NCBI GenBank assembly: GCA_963575745.1
Contig: CAUYUJ010018048.1
Span: 27,501 to 91,500 of the forward strand
Source: Prorocentrum cordatum
Taxonomy: Eukaryota > Sar > Dinophyceae > Prorocentrales > Prorocentraceae
Length of the DNA stretch: 64,000 nucleotides
Direction: 5' to 3'
Below are positions 40,418-51,919 of this stretch, one piece after another. The stretch's first letter is position 1. Every line of letters starts with the position of its first letter. The notes below the pieces were generated by a model. That model saw only the letters and a program-made list of their open reading frames with translations. It was not told where the DNA came from and did no database searches. The position numbers and the translations under genes were made by a program.

Positions 40418-40511
40418 AGGAGGAGGAGGAGAAGGAGGAGGAGGAGGAGGAGGAGGAGGAGGAGGAGGAGGAGGAGGAGGAGGAGGAGGAGGAGGAGGAG
40501 GAGGAGGAGGG
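40418..40511. repeat. (GGA)n microsatellite
   Basis: Pure GGA. Confidence 0.98.
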
Positions 40512-40606
40512 CCTCTCTGTGTTCCCCGCCTGGCTTTGCCGGGGCTCGCTGCAGGCTCCCCGCCGTCGCCGACCACGATCGGCTCAACACCGGCCCCCCG
40601 CGGGGT

Positions 40607-40785
40607 TCGAGGAGCAGGGGATCGACGGCAGAACCGAAGTTCCCCAAGGTTGATTTTGTCGTCGGGTCTGCGAAACGTGTGCAGAGCGTCTCGTAGATGT
40701 ACGAACCTTCGGTGCCTTCTGCGCAGATTCGACGACAAAGCCAAGTTTGGGGTACATCAATTCTGTTGTCGATCCCCTGCTCGAG
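40607..40785. mobile_element. TIR-H element, copy 3
   Basis: Left TCGAGGAGCAGGGGATCGAC, right inverted GTCGATCCCCTGCTCGA; over 45 bp of pairing including CAAGGTTGATTTTGTCGTCG. Confidence 0.8.
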
Positions 40786-40969
40786 ACCTGGTGGAGGGGT
40801 CGCTCTGCTGGCGCGCCCGGCCGTCGCTCTTGCCCAGCGCGGACAGGCGTGGTCCTGGCCCTGCTCCGCGTGGGCGTCCTCTTCTTTCTCCTTGTAGTCG
40901 TGCGGTCGATTCTGTGGGAGAACTTCTCCGCCCCCCCCCGCCCCCCCTGACCCCTGCTCGTCCACGCCG

Positions 40970-42400
40970 CAAATTCTGCTGGCGATCCCCTACACGAGGG
41001 GTGCAGTCCTGGCCAGTCTCTCGAGCTGCGCCCAGAGCCTCGGCGACGAGGGTCTCTCCCTGGACGCCGCTCGAGCAGCACCTGCGGAGCACGAAGACGC
41101 CGCCGCCGCCGCCACGGCCCCAGACGTGCGATGTGTCTTGACTTTGTTTATACGCGGTTCCCGCAAGCTCCGACCCTTACGACGTCGACGACCCGCCTGG
41201 CCCCCCCCCCCACGAGGGGTCGATCCCCTACTCGAGGGGTGCAGTTCTGGCCAGTGTCTCAAGCTGCGCCCAGAGCCTTGGCGACGAGGTCTCTCTCCGG
41301 ACGCTCTCGAGCACCTGCGCGAAGCGAAGACGCCGCCTCCGCCGCCATGGCCCCAGACGTGCGGTGTCTTGACTTTGTCTATATGCGGCAATCGGAAGTC
41401 AGACCTTTTCCCCAGAGCGGGTCCGCCATCACCGACCCAAATCGGCTCAACACTGGTCCCCCACAGGGTACAATCCTGGCCAGTTTGCCGAGCAAAATTT
41501 GTATGGGCAAGTGGCTATATAGCCTGGTTGAGTTGGGCATACAGAGCGGGGGGAAGTAGGTGTGAACATGGGTGTTGTTTCCTATGTTTCTGTTCAATGA
41601 GATTTTGCTGCAACATCGGCTCAAAACTGCCCCCCTGGGGGGTGCAGTCATGGCCAGTTTCTCAGGCTGCGCCCAGCCTCGGCGACGATGGTCTTCAGGC
41701 GCTCGACCCCGCCGCCCCCCCGCCGCCACGGCCTCAGATGTGCGGAGTCTTGACTTTGGAAAGAGTGTATTCTGCCGCTGCTGGCAGAAATCAGGGGGGG
41801 GGCCACTGGGTGTTTCCAACCCGTCCCCCCCCTCGAAAACCGGATGGAGGGGGGATTTCGGGTGGGGGGGACACTCGGGCTCCGCAGAAAGAGGGGGGGA
41901 ATATTCCACAGCAAAGCGGCGATGGATCACGCTCTATCTGATTTTGTCAACATGCGGTCCCCGGAAGTCCCGACCCTTACGACGTCGACGTCGGCGTCGT
42001 CGACGACGTCGACGGCAGCGGCGGCGCAGGCTGCGCGGCTAAGGTGGTGTCGTCGACGGCGGCGGCGGCGGCGGCGGCGGTCCCTGGAAGTCCCGACCCT
42101 TTCCCCGGTTGGAGGCCGCTTCATGGGGGGGCGATGACTGTGGGGGGAAGAACGGTGTCCTTTTCGGGCCCTCAAGGGCTCCTTTGGGTCCGGAACGGCC
42201 CCCTGCAAAGGTCTGGACCTCTTTCGGGGACGTTTTTTTTCATCCCGAGTCGTTTCCCAGGGCTCGGTGAGGGCCTGCTGTATCCCTGCGTGCGCGTCGG
42301 CCGATCGTACATCTTTCGCACTCCTGGGCCACGGTCCCAGACGTTCGATGTTTCAATTTTGTCTATATGCGGTCATCGGCAGTCCCGACCCTTTCCCCAG
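40970..42400. repeat. Degenerate ~230-bp tandem repeat, about five units
   Basis: Units carry GGGTGCAGT..TGGCCAGT, TCGGCGACGA, CGCCGCCACGGCC, CAGACGTGCGGTGTCTTGAC, TTTGTCTATATGCGG and CCCGACCCTTACGACGTCGA. Copies start near 40985, 41215, 41450, 41630 and 42100. Unit 4 holds the TIR-F insertion. 42400-43020 is unassigned. Confidence 0.7.
41759..41938. mobile_element. TIR-F element, compact copy
   Basis: 180 bp; GAAAGAGTGTATTCTGCCGC and inverted GCGATGGATCACGCTCTATC. Flanks TGACTTTG (41751-41758) and TGATTTTG (41939-41946), 7 of 8 identical. Confidence 0.82.
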
Positions 42401-43022
42401 TCGGGGCTCAAGAGGCGGGGGTCAATGCAAACGGGGGTCAGCCAGGGCGCCGAATCTTGCAGGATCCTGCAGGGCGAGGGTCGCATGAACTGGGGCTTGG
42501 GTGCAGGATGCTGTAGGATCGTGCAGTATCCTGGAAGTTCCTGCAAATCCCGACTGACCTGGGTGTTTGGAAGTCCCGAGCATTTCCCCAGTTGGAGGCC
42601 GCGCAATGGGTGGGCGATAATGGGGGGGCAGCGAGGGCTGCAGAAAAAGGGCCACTCATGGCCCACAAGGGGGCTTCCGAGGGCCCGCAACGGGCACCTC
42701 TCTTTCCCCCCTCCTCCATTTCTCGCCCCCCCCCCCCCACAGAAGCGAAGCCCAACCCAGCTCGATGCTTCCTCTGGAGTCGTTCGCTGGCGGCCCTCGG
42801 GCCCGGCCAGGGCACCCCGAGGCCGAATACGGCCACAAGCCTCCCCTCGCGATTCTTGACTACACCCTAGGCGATGCTTACGAAAACCTAGGTTTTCGTC
42901 CAGAGTCTCGATTATTCTTAACTTTTCAATGTAAATCCCAAGATTCTGATAGAAGTCCTGGGTTTCATTCCATTTCGGAGACTGTGAATTTCTGAGCCCA
43001 TGATTTCTTGAGCATTTCGCAG

Positions 43023-43285
43023 GGTGTACGCCAGCCTGTCTGGGGTCGTCGCCGATGGCCCCCCCGAGTTGTCCGAGCCGCCGTGCCGCCCGTGCCCAGA
43101 CGGCCCAGCGCCGGCCCGGCACCCCCTATAGCGCCGGGGCGGCGGGGCGCCGCTGCCTCGCCGGAGAGGTCTTCGTCGACCCGCTGCCGGAGGAGGACCT
43201 GCTGGACACCTGCGTGAACGCCTTCGGCGAGGCCGAGGAGGTCTGCCCGGGCGCCGCCCGGCAGCACGACGACTGGGGGGGGGGG
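43023..43285 (+). CDS. Exon-like block, unknown acidic peptide
   Basis: Starts after TTTCGCAG at 43022, preceded by an AT-richer stretch (42880-43015) that looks intronic. It stays open as CTPACLGSSPMAPPS and on through VFVDPLPEEDLLDTCVNAFGEA to HDDWGGG, where a G-run and the TIR-K element at 43298 end it. G/C third-position bias is strong only in the second half. No family recognised. Confidence 0.3.
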
Positions 43286-43297
43286 CGCCCAGAGGGT

Positions 43298-43464
43298 CGG
43301 AGGTGGATAGACCTCCTGCCCTGACACGTCGATTCGTGAATGGGCCGTTTTCGGCTCGCGGGAGGGCGTCGCGGCCGTCATGTTTGCGGGTCCGGGTCCG
43401 TCGGTTTCGGTCCCAGGCCGTTTTCGCTGAGGGGAGGTTTGCTAAAGGGAGGTTTGTCCACCGC
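43298..43464. mobile_element. TIR-K element
   Basis: Ends GGAGGTGGATAGACCTCC and inverted GGAGGTTTGTCCACCGCC; interior CACGTCGATTCGTGAAT shared with 7097-7250. 43464-43741 unassigned. Confidence 0.65.
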
Positions 43465-43741
43465 CGAGAGAGGTCGCGGCGGGTTGCTTTTCCCCCAGAC
43501 GGTGCCTGCACGTGCAGCCTTCAGACATCTCAGGAACAGCATCAGGTTTCGCGGGCTCCAGGTTCCGCCCAAGAAGGTCCGGAGTCTGGGCCGGCCCCCG
43601 GGAGTTTCCCTGGAGCTCCCTCTCTTTGCTGCAGAACCTCCGTGCACCTGGACCTGGACTGTACTATGTCAAGAGCACGCTTCGAGCGATGCCCACTCTC
43701 TTAACGCAGAGTGTTCTTAGCTCTGAGCTGGGGTGTGGGTC

Positions 43742-44099
43742 GGCGGCGAGCGAGGGGGGGAAGTGCGAAGGAGAAGGCCTTCTCAGAAGGCAGCGGGACT
43801 TCTCAGAAGGCCTCTGGCCTTCTGAGAGGTTTCCTGTGCCTTCGGGAAGGCTTAAACAAATGCATCAGAAGTCAGGAGCGAAAGAAGGACGTACACGTAC
43901 ATGAATCCACGCTGGTTTCGAGAGTACGCATTGCTCGAAAGTTCGTATCACGCGGCCGGTCTCGCAGATCGAGGGGCCGTGTTCATGTACATGGCTGGGC
44001 GCGTACGTCCTTTGTGGGCTCCCTAAGAAGGCTTGGGGACTTCCGAGCCTTCTGAGAAGGCCCGCCACGTCTCACTTCCCCCCCCGGGGCTCGCTGCCG
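43742..44099. mobile_element. TIR-Q element, copy 2
   Basis: GGCGGCGAGCGAGGGGGGGA and inverted CCCCCCGGGGCTCGCTGCC; GCCTTCTCAGAAGG and inverted CCTTCTGAGAAGGC inside. Confidence 0.75.
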
Positions 44100-44270
44100 A
44101 GGGGGGGGGTTCTTCGTTCAGTTCCCGAGTGCTTGGCCGAGTGCGTCGGGCTCTCGCCAGGCGCCCCCGGCCGCGGGCGCCTGCCGGGCGCCCCGTGCGC
44201 CCTCCAGGGGGGGGCTGGGTGCTGGCCGCGTGCCCGCCCGTGGGCGCCTAAAGGGGCGCCGCTGGCCTGG

Positions 44271-44393
44271 CACCGCTCGGACGTGTGCATTTTTTTCCTC
44301 GGGGAGGGCCATCGAGGAGCAGCCGGGGTCATCGAGGCAAACAAACACGCACGAGACCGAAAAATGCACGGGGAGTGGACGTCCGAGCGATGG
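44271..44393. mobile_element. TIR-G element, copy 4
   Basis: CACCGCTCGGACGTGTGCAT and inverted GTGGACGTCCGAGCGATGG. 44100-44270 unassigned. Confidence 0.7.
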
Positions 44394-44659
44394 CGAGCTG
44401 GTGCCTGCGCCACACGATTAGCTGGTATAGCCTGCACCACGCAGAGCCAAGCATCTCATGAAGAAACCTCCTCGGGAGAAGCCAGGCCCAGGCTTCTTAG
44501 CCAACCTGCCTGCCGGATAGCTGGCCCCGAGCTTCTGGAGCGGGCTTGTCCCTCCAGCGTCAATACCAGAAATTGGCCCACGTTTGTCTTAAAAGACTTC
44601 TGGGACTCCGTCCCAGGTTTCCTATCCGACAATTCTCTTGATCAGATGTTGCACCTCAT

Positions 44660-44910
44660 TACTTCGTAGATTGCACCTCATTGTACCTCAAGTTTCTTGT
44701 TCATGTATTATTTCCAGGCTGTAGGATTGCACCTCGTTGCTTCCACCACTAGCTCATACAGCTACACCACGTTGCCGACACCACATTGCCTAAGCCACAC
44801 AGCTTGCACCACATAGCTTACACCACTCAGCTTAGGCCACACAGCTTACACCACAAAGCTTGCACCGCATAGCTTATGACGCATATGTTGCACCACGTAG
44901 TTTACACCTA
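44660..44910. repeat. GCTTACACCACACA minisatellite
   Basis: Diverged 17-bp units (CACCACATAGCTTACAC). 44393-44660 has no recognised feature. Confidence 0.8.
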
Positions 44911-45752
44911 CAGAGTGCAATGTCTTACCGTGTTGGGGATCCACGCTGGCAAAACTCTTGTGTTCGGCCTCGGGGGACAATTACCGGACTCTGAACCGGG
45001 AACAACAGCTGATCGGGATGAGAAGTTGGTCTCGGGGAAGGTGTCCAGACCTTGGGATCCACGTTGTGACAATTCTCGACGTCGCAGGTCTGGGTGGTAG
45101 GGGGGAGGGGCTCCCTGACGGCACAACGTGTTCTTCACTTACGCTTTAAGAGCAGCACGTATGCCAGACTGCGCTCCAATCAGTAAGTTCTTGCGCTGTG
45201 GATGTGCAAGCTCTCTGGAGCAAGAGCGAACTATGTTGTTTCGGCTATGTGGCGCAAGTCTCGCTGACTTACCTACACACTGCCTGCTGAGTACTTGGAC
45301 ACCACGACCTAGACGTTATTGCCCAGACGCTAACCAGCTCTTACTCAGACAGCGCGTATGGGAACACGGCGGATTACGCGCCACTGCGGCCAATTATCGA
45401 CGTCCTGCGGAGCCCCAGTCGTTAATCCCGCTTCATGACCTCTGTCTTGGAGCCGCCAACCAAAAAAAGTATGGGAACACGATCGGGACCCCCCCGAACA
45501 GCTCGTAGGGGGGGCGCCGTGGCGACACAGCGAAGCCATCCTGGGGCGGCACTGGCCGACCCCGCGCCGACTCCCCAACACACAAACGGGGCACCGTCGG
45601 GGCGCCGACCCCGCCTCATTTTGGGGCGCCGTCCGCGCGCCACCAGGGGTGCGGGATCATGCACCCGGCGGCGAGTGCGAGGGCGTCGTGTGCGCGGACG
45701 GTGGGTCCCAACGCAGGATGCTTACTGGTCTGCCCCAGTCAACCACCGTAAT
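44910..45752. other. Intergenic, nothing recognised
   Basis: Mixed base composition; a + frame at 45128-45508 is open but lacks codon bias. Confidence 0.3.
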
Positions 45753-45862
45753 GGGGGGCCAAAACATATGCACCACCACCACCTCCCTCCCCCCCTCCCT
45801 CTCGCTGGACAGAGGGGAGAGGAGGAATCGACGTGGTGGTGGTGTATATTCTTTGGGCCCCC
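45753..45862. mobile_element. TIR-N inverted-repeat element
   Basis: 110 bp, GGGGGGCCAAAACATATGCA and inverted TATATTCTTTGGGCCCCC, with CACCACCACC pairing to GGTGGTGGTG. Confidence 0.7.
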
Positions 45863-46084
45863 ACGTCAGATGCCTGGGCCGCATCCTGGGCGTTCTGCTC
45901 TCCAGGATCCCGGCGTCCCGCCTCGCTCCCCGGCCTCTCTCTCCTTCGGCCGCCCTCCTCTCGCCCTCCCTCCTCGGCGCAGGCTTGCCAGGGCGCAGCC
46001 CGCCTCGGGCCTGCCAGCGCGGAGCGAGCGCCCGCGCTGCGCCAGCAAAGGTTCCCCGTCAACCCAGCGCGAGGCACCCAGGCG

Positions 46085-46245
46085 TGCGGTCTGGGCGCAG
46101 GATTGCAAAAAAACCCTGTGTTTTTTGCAATCCTTCGCGCAGGTTTTTTTTGCAATCCTGGGTTGTTTTGCAATCCTTCGCGCAGGTTTTTTTGCAATCC
46201 TGTTTATTTTTTTGCAATCCTTGGTCTTTTTGCAATCCTTCGATC
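46085..46245. repeat. TTTTTTGCAATCCT tandem array
   Basis: Seven TTTTGCAATCCT units with alternating spacers TCGCGCAGG and GGGTTG; the first unit is inverted. Confidence 0.85.
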
Positions 46246-47157
46246 GCTCCCCTCGGCCGCCCGCGGCGGAGCGGTGTCTCCTCTCGCGCAGGCCGAAGGT
46301 GTCTTGTTCGGCCAGTGGTCGGGAGATTTCGAAGCTGGAGTTCCGATTCAAATCGCTTGGGGGCGTTCTTTTTGGTTGTTCTTCTCAGTTGTTCATTGGT
46401 CGCTCTTTACTCGGCCACAGCGCGTGAAAAACGGCACCCCAGAGAGTGGGGGTCGTACAGGCGGAAGGTGTGATACTCGGAAAGGTGGCTAAAAGCAATG
46501 GGAGCTGGAACGGACAACGGGCAGGTGGGCAACGAGCGTATCCGAAATTGAAAACGTAACGAATAACAAAACGCCGGTCGTAATAACTGTAGAAACAAAC
46601 GCCCTTAGCGTTTTTAGTAATATCGGAGTTTGAAGCCCCATTTGGGCGTCGATGGGAAATTAATTAAAACTGGCTGAATACTATGATGTCCGATTTGCCC
46701 CCATTCCAGGTCTGCCAATGTGCTGGTTTTCGATTTGGTCTACGCATCTGGAAGCTCAGGCAGAGGTAGCAGACTTCCTGGTCGAAGCATCCAGCAGATC
46801 GGACAGCTTCAAAAGTGGCCCGTAAAGAATCGCAGTCTGCCCCCCGCCCGCCCCTCCCGCCTTCAGTGCGATGTTAGCTTTTGCGCCGGAGTCAGCGCTC
46901 GCGCGCCAGTAACCTAGGTGCGGCCAGGCTGGGCACGGGACGCTATCTGTCGGACTTTGGGCGGGGTGCGTCGCACATTATGCGGCGCGCATGCGGCATC
47001 CCGTTCCCACACGCACCATTTTGCTCGACCCGGGGGACTCTGTTGAGCAGGGTCGATGCACGCGTTGCGGAGTGCGCCTGTGTGGCGACCAGTAGGCATT
47101 TCTTAATTCGTTTGTTTTTTTTTAACGCTGCCGTGGAATTGTCTCGCACTGCGGTTC
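46245..47157. other. Intergenic, lower GC, no gene
   Basis: 46500-46700 is the most AT-rich non-microsatellite stretch nearby. No repeats or coding bias seen. Confidence 0.3.
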
Positions 47158-47364
47158 GGCGGCGGGCGCGGGGGGGAATGAGAAGGGGCGGGGCTTCCGA
47201 GGCTTCTGAGAAGTTTCTGGACTTCTGAGAGGGCTTCTGAGAAGTTCTGTCTGTATTCGAAATAGGCCAAGGAAACGTCTCAGAAGCCCCCCGGACTTCT
47301 AAGAAGTCCCGCGGCCTTCTGAGAAGGCCTTCTCCTTCTCATTTCCCCCCTGGGCTCGTCGCCT
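47158..47364. mobile_element. TIR-Q element, copy 3
   Basis: GGCGGGCGCGGGGGGGAATG and inverted CATTTCCCCCCTGGGCTCG; inner CTTCTGAGAAG words. Confidence 0.7.
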
Positions 47365-47394
47365 AGTGGTGGCAGCCGCGTCGTGGGCGTTCCT

Positions 47395-47443
47395 CCTCCT
47401 CCTCCTCCTCCTCCTCCTCCTCCTCCTCCTCCTCCTCCTCCTC
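47395..47443. repeat. (CTC)n microsatellite
   Basis: Pure CTC next to TIR-Q copy 3. Confidence 0.97.
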
Positions 47444-47514
47444 TTTTCTTTACAGAGATAGACTTCACCCCCTTGGGATGATCGGTTCTCTTATTCGTAT
47501 TGCAATTTGCGTAT

Positions 47515-50400
47515 GATTCTGCCCCATCGCCCATCCTAAATATGAATTCATACCATCACAGCCCAACTGGTATCGCCCCCCGCCATCCGCTGCAGAAAAT
47601 ACTATGCGCGCGCATGCGTTCATCACAATTCATAAGTTGTCAAGGATCCTTTTGCAACACGTGAGGCGAAGTGCAGACGCGCGCGACGTCTCGCGCGCAT
47701 GCCGAAATCCATCAAAAACCTTAGGTTCCTGAAGGGTTTCAAAATCGAGTGTTCAAAAAACATATCGAACACATGGTTTCGCAACACGAATGTCCCAACA
47801 AAAACGTGTGCGCGCTCTTTCGAATTCGTAAGACAACCAGCGTTTTTTTCAACATGTCCAGACCATGCTACCAAACGGGATCGTCCGAATGCCTTTGCGC
47901 GAGTGCCGTCGCGAGAATCGTTTGTAAAAACTGCACGAAGTGCACACGCGCGCGTCGTCGCGCGCGCATGCCGGAATCCTTAAAATTTTGGCCGTTTCGT
48001 AACGATTTCAAAACCGAATGTCCAAACACATACAACAACACATGATTTCGCAACAACAGTTTTCAAACAAACGGGCGCTCGCGCTGTTGCGCATTCGTCA
48101 GAAATCAATGTTTCAACATGTCCATGGGATTCTGCCAAGCGGGCCTCTGGCGCCGAGTGCCGACATCATTATCACGCCCTTGCGGGTGTGTTGGGGGGGG
48201 GCACGATCCGTGTTAAATAAAACAATGCGGGCCGCTCGCGCGTCGGCCGCGCGCGCGCATGTCGAACTCTGCCCAACACTTCATCACCAACGCGAGGACG
48301 CCGTCATCGTCGTCGGCGTGATCTGCCTCGGCGCCCGCACTGGCCGCGCCTTCGTCGGTGCCAGCACCGCCACAAGCACCGCTACTATCATTTTCGTGTC
48401 TACTGTTGTCGACGTTGCCATGATACCGTGCCCGCCCAAGTCGCCGACTCGCACTGAAGTGCCCGCTGGGATGTGCCGAGCGGTCAGCCCCACCGCATTC
48501 GCGTCGGTGGCGCCAAACTAGATGGCCGCTGCGCGCGCGTGCTAGGGTTGGCGTGGCCGCAGAGATGCACCAGCCAACGCCATGCATGCATCGCAATCGC
48601 CACCGCATTGGCCTTGCAAGCCAAGTTGCGGGTGGGTGGGTGGGATGTTTGCAAGAGCATGGGATGAGTCAACTCGTTTGTTTAAATCAATGGAACCACA
48701 TAGATGGCGTACCCGTACTATGTGTATATATATATATATATATAGCGCACAGCATTTATTGCACAACGCAGGGTGCACCACGTACGTTCTCTTTTCTGAA
48801 AAAGAGACTGGACCCCACCTCCTTCCCGAGGCTGGACTTCTCGGTCCCCCTGGGGATGAGCAATGTACATACGCTTCCGCCCCATCGCCCATCCTAAATA
48901 TGAATTCATACCATGGCCGCCCAGCCGGTATCGCCCCCCGCCATCTTCTGCAAACGAAAAACGCGCGAATCGAGCGTCCAAGCAACATATGAATAGCACG
49001 CGGTTCCGCAACACTGATGTTCAAGAAAAGCTTGCGCGAGCGTTCTTGCGAATTTTTAAGAGAACCGTCGGCTTCACAACGTGTTCATAACATGCTACCA
49101 AGCAGGCTTCGCGCGCGCATGTCGGGATCGTTCGAACGCCCTTGCGTGCGTGCCGTCGCGAGATTTTTTATACAAAGAAACGAAATGCACGAGCGCGCGT
49201 CGTCGCGCGCGCATGCCGACATCGGTCATAAATATTGGTTTCCGTATCGGCTTCAAAACCAGAGAATTTCAAACAAACAAGCGCATGGTTTCGCAACGTC
49301 ATTTTTCAAAAAAGCGTGCGCGCGCGCCCTTTCGAATTCATAAGAAAACCAGCGTTTTTTTTTACAACGTGTCCAGACCATGCTACCAAACGGGCTTCGC
49401 GCGCGCATGTCGAAATCGTTCGAACGCCTTTGCTGCGGGACGGGAAAACGACCACGGCCACTGCTTTTCTTTTCTTGCCGCCTTCCAGGCAGCAGAAACA
49501 AATCAGTGGCTGTGGTCATTTTCGTGAAGCTCGGCACCAGGGAAATGACTACAACCACTGCTTCTTTTTCGGCCGACTGGAAGGCGGCGCAAACAAGAAG
49601 CAGTGGTTGTGGTCATTTTCCCGTCCCGCATTTGCGCGCGTGCCGTCGCGAGAATCGTTTGTAAAAAACTGCTGGACGAAGTGCACGCGCGCGCGTCGTC
49701 GCGCGCGCATGCCGAAATCCGTTAAAATCTGGCCGCTTCGTAACGATTTCAAAACCGAATGTCCAAACACATAGAACGACACATGATTCCGCAACAACAG
49801 TTTTCAAACAAGCGTGCGCTCGCGCTGTTGCGCATTCGTCAGAAAACAAATTTGCAACATGTCCATGGGAGTCTGCCAAACGGGCCTGTCGCGCCGCATG
49901 CCGATTTTTTTCGCACGCCCTTGTGCGCGTGCTGGTGGGGGGCACGGTCCGTGTCAAATAATAGCATGCGACCACTCTTGCGCGTCGGCCGCGCGCACAC
50001 GTCAAATTCCTTCCCGCACATCCATCACCGACGCGAGGACGCCGTCATCGTCGTCCGCCTGATCAGCATCCGCGCCGTCGCTAGCTGTGCCGTCGTCACT
50101 GTCAGCATCGTTACCAGCATCGCCAGTATGATCATCGTGTCTACCGATGTCGAGTGGGATGTGCCGAGCGGTCAGCCCCACCGCGTTCGCGTCGGTCGCG
50201 CCAAAGTAACTGGCCGCTGCGCGCGAGAGCATGCGCGGGCCAGCTCGGCCGCAGGGATGCACCAGCCAACGCCACGCACTCATCGCAATCGCCTCCGCAT
50301 GGGCTTTGCGAACCAAGTTGCCGGTGGGTGGGTGGGTGGGATGATTGCGCGAGCAGTGGAGTCGACAATTTCAAATTCGACGAAGGCGAGCTGCACCGCG
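47515..50400. repeat. Nested tandem (~300 bp) and duplicated (~0.7 kb) blocks
   Basis: Units carry CGCGCGCATGCCGAAATCC, GATTTCAAAACCGAATGTCC, TTCGCAACA, TCAAACAAACG, GTCCAGACCATGCTACCAAA and GTGCCGTCGCGAGAATCG. 48055-48690 is repeated at 49795-50400 (GACGCGAGGACGCCGTCATC, GTGGGATGTGCCGAGCGGTC). ATCCTAAATATGAATTCATA occurs at 47536 and 48892. No gene. Confidence 0.8.
49434..49630. mobile_element. TIR-L element with 5-bp duplication TTTGC
   Basis: 197 bp; TGCGGGACGGGAAAACGACC and inverted TCATTTTCCCGTCCCGCA; arms pair for over 50 bp. TTTGC at 49429-49433 and 49631-49635. Confidence 0.88.
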
Positions 50401-51110
50401 TAGGCTGCTTCACGTAGATTGCAGCACGCTGTTTGGGGTCCACATTGGCTAGCACTTTCTTATCCATTACCCTCACCGCATCTGCCTCCTAACCCCCCCG
50501 TGTTGCCCGTGCCGCCGCGCCGCGCGCCAGCCCCTCCGAAGGCGGCGCCGCCCCCCGCGCTGGCGCGCGCGCGCCAATGGCGTCCTTCACGCTGCTCGCC
50601 GGCGCGCGCCGCCGCGCGCCGCTTGCGGCCCGCCCCCCCCCCCCCTTCTGGCGCTCGCCGTCCCCGCCGTCGTCGATCGAGGCCCGAAGGGCCTGTCGAC
50701 GGGCCGTCGTTGCGGAGCCCACCGTCGTCGTCCGTTGTCGTCGTCGTCGGCGGCGTCGTCGTCGGTCGAGGGTTCGAGGTTCGAGGATCGAGGTTGGTCG
50801 TTGCGGGCAAGATTTGTAGTCATATCCACGGCATCTTGAACTGTTGGGGAAGGGGTGCCCAAAGTCCGAGAACAGCCGACACGGGTAGACAGAAATGACC
50901 TCTCGTTAGAGACCAGACTTCAGATCCGCAGCCACCATGTCTCGGGTTTTCAAGGGATGGGGGTCCGAGAGTCCGAGACGCAGTGGGCATGGGTATATCT
51001 CTTGTTCGCAGTTTTCTATCCAGGCTCGAGGCGCCCGTTTGTGGAGCGTTTTTGGTGTACGTGGATCGGGTTGGGAGCCTCCTGCCCCGTCCAGGTGCTC
51101 TTTTCGGGCC
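50400..51110. other. Intergenic, no gene
   Basis: GC-rich with TCG-type triplets around 50660-50790. Nothing else recognised. Confidence 0.35.
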
Positions 51111-51640
51111 CCACTGTCACCATCCGCGGCTTGGAGGGCTTTCCTGCGGGCCTCTTGGAGGCCTACGGGGGCGTCTTGGAGGCCCTGTGGAGGCCTCTTG
51201 GAAGCCTCTTGGGGCCTCCGGGGGCACTGTTTGGGCGGACGGCTCGAATTGACGGTTCGCGTTCGCCCTTTTGGGCCCCTCTGTGGGGTCGTCTAGTTTT
51301 TTTTGGGGGGGCCGTCATCGGCACCTCTGGGGCCGTTGCCGCCCTCAGAGGCCGTTTTGGGGTTGTCTGAAAGGACCTCGTGGCTGTCTAGGGTGGGTTT
51401 GGGGGGGCGTCCGAAACACGAAGCGTCGAGAAGCCGAACAACCGAAAACATCAAAGGGTAATTAGCGATTCTTGCCTCGGGGTGCCCTCGCGGGGCTCCT
51501 CTTGGAGCGCTACTGGGGCCTTTGGGGAGCCTCTTGGGTCGTCTTGGGCTCACCTTGGGCGTTTTCGAGCGCCCTTGGGCCAATCAGTGCGTGGGTATGG
51601 AGTCTCCTGTGCCTTCCGGAGCTGTTCGGAGGGCGGAGAC
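51110..51640. repeat. Degenerate CCTCTTGGGG tract, third relative of CR
   Basis: GCCTCTTGGAGGCC units with the island TCGAATTGACGGTTCGCGTT matching the 39025 island (TCGAAATGTCCGTTCGGGTT); CGAAGCGTCGAGAAGCCGAA matches 39168. Confidence 0.6.
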
Positions 51641-51689
51641 CCCCACGGCGTTGGGAGGCCCCTGGGCCAGAGACCCCGGCCCTCGTCCC

Positions 51690-51915
51690 CTGGGATCTAT
51701 ATATATATACATATATATACACGCATATGTATATATATACAGTTACACCTATATATTTAGATAATCATGTATGTATACATATTTATAGTTATGTGCACAT
51801 ATAGATCGATATAGGTAGATACATCTACCTATAGATATATAGATACATATGTGTATATACTTATATAGATAGATAGATAGATACATATATATATATATAT
51901 ATATATACACACCTG
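51690..51915. repeat. TATA/GATA microsatellite tract
   Basis: (TA)n, TATACATA and TAGATAGATAGA units. Confidence 0.95.
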
Positions 51916-51919
51916 CACA

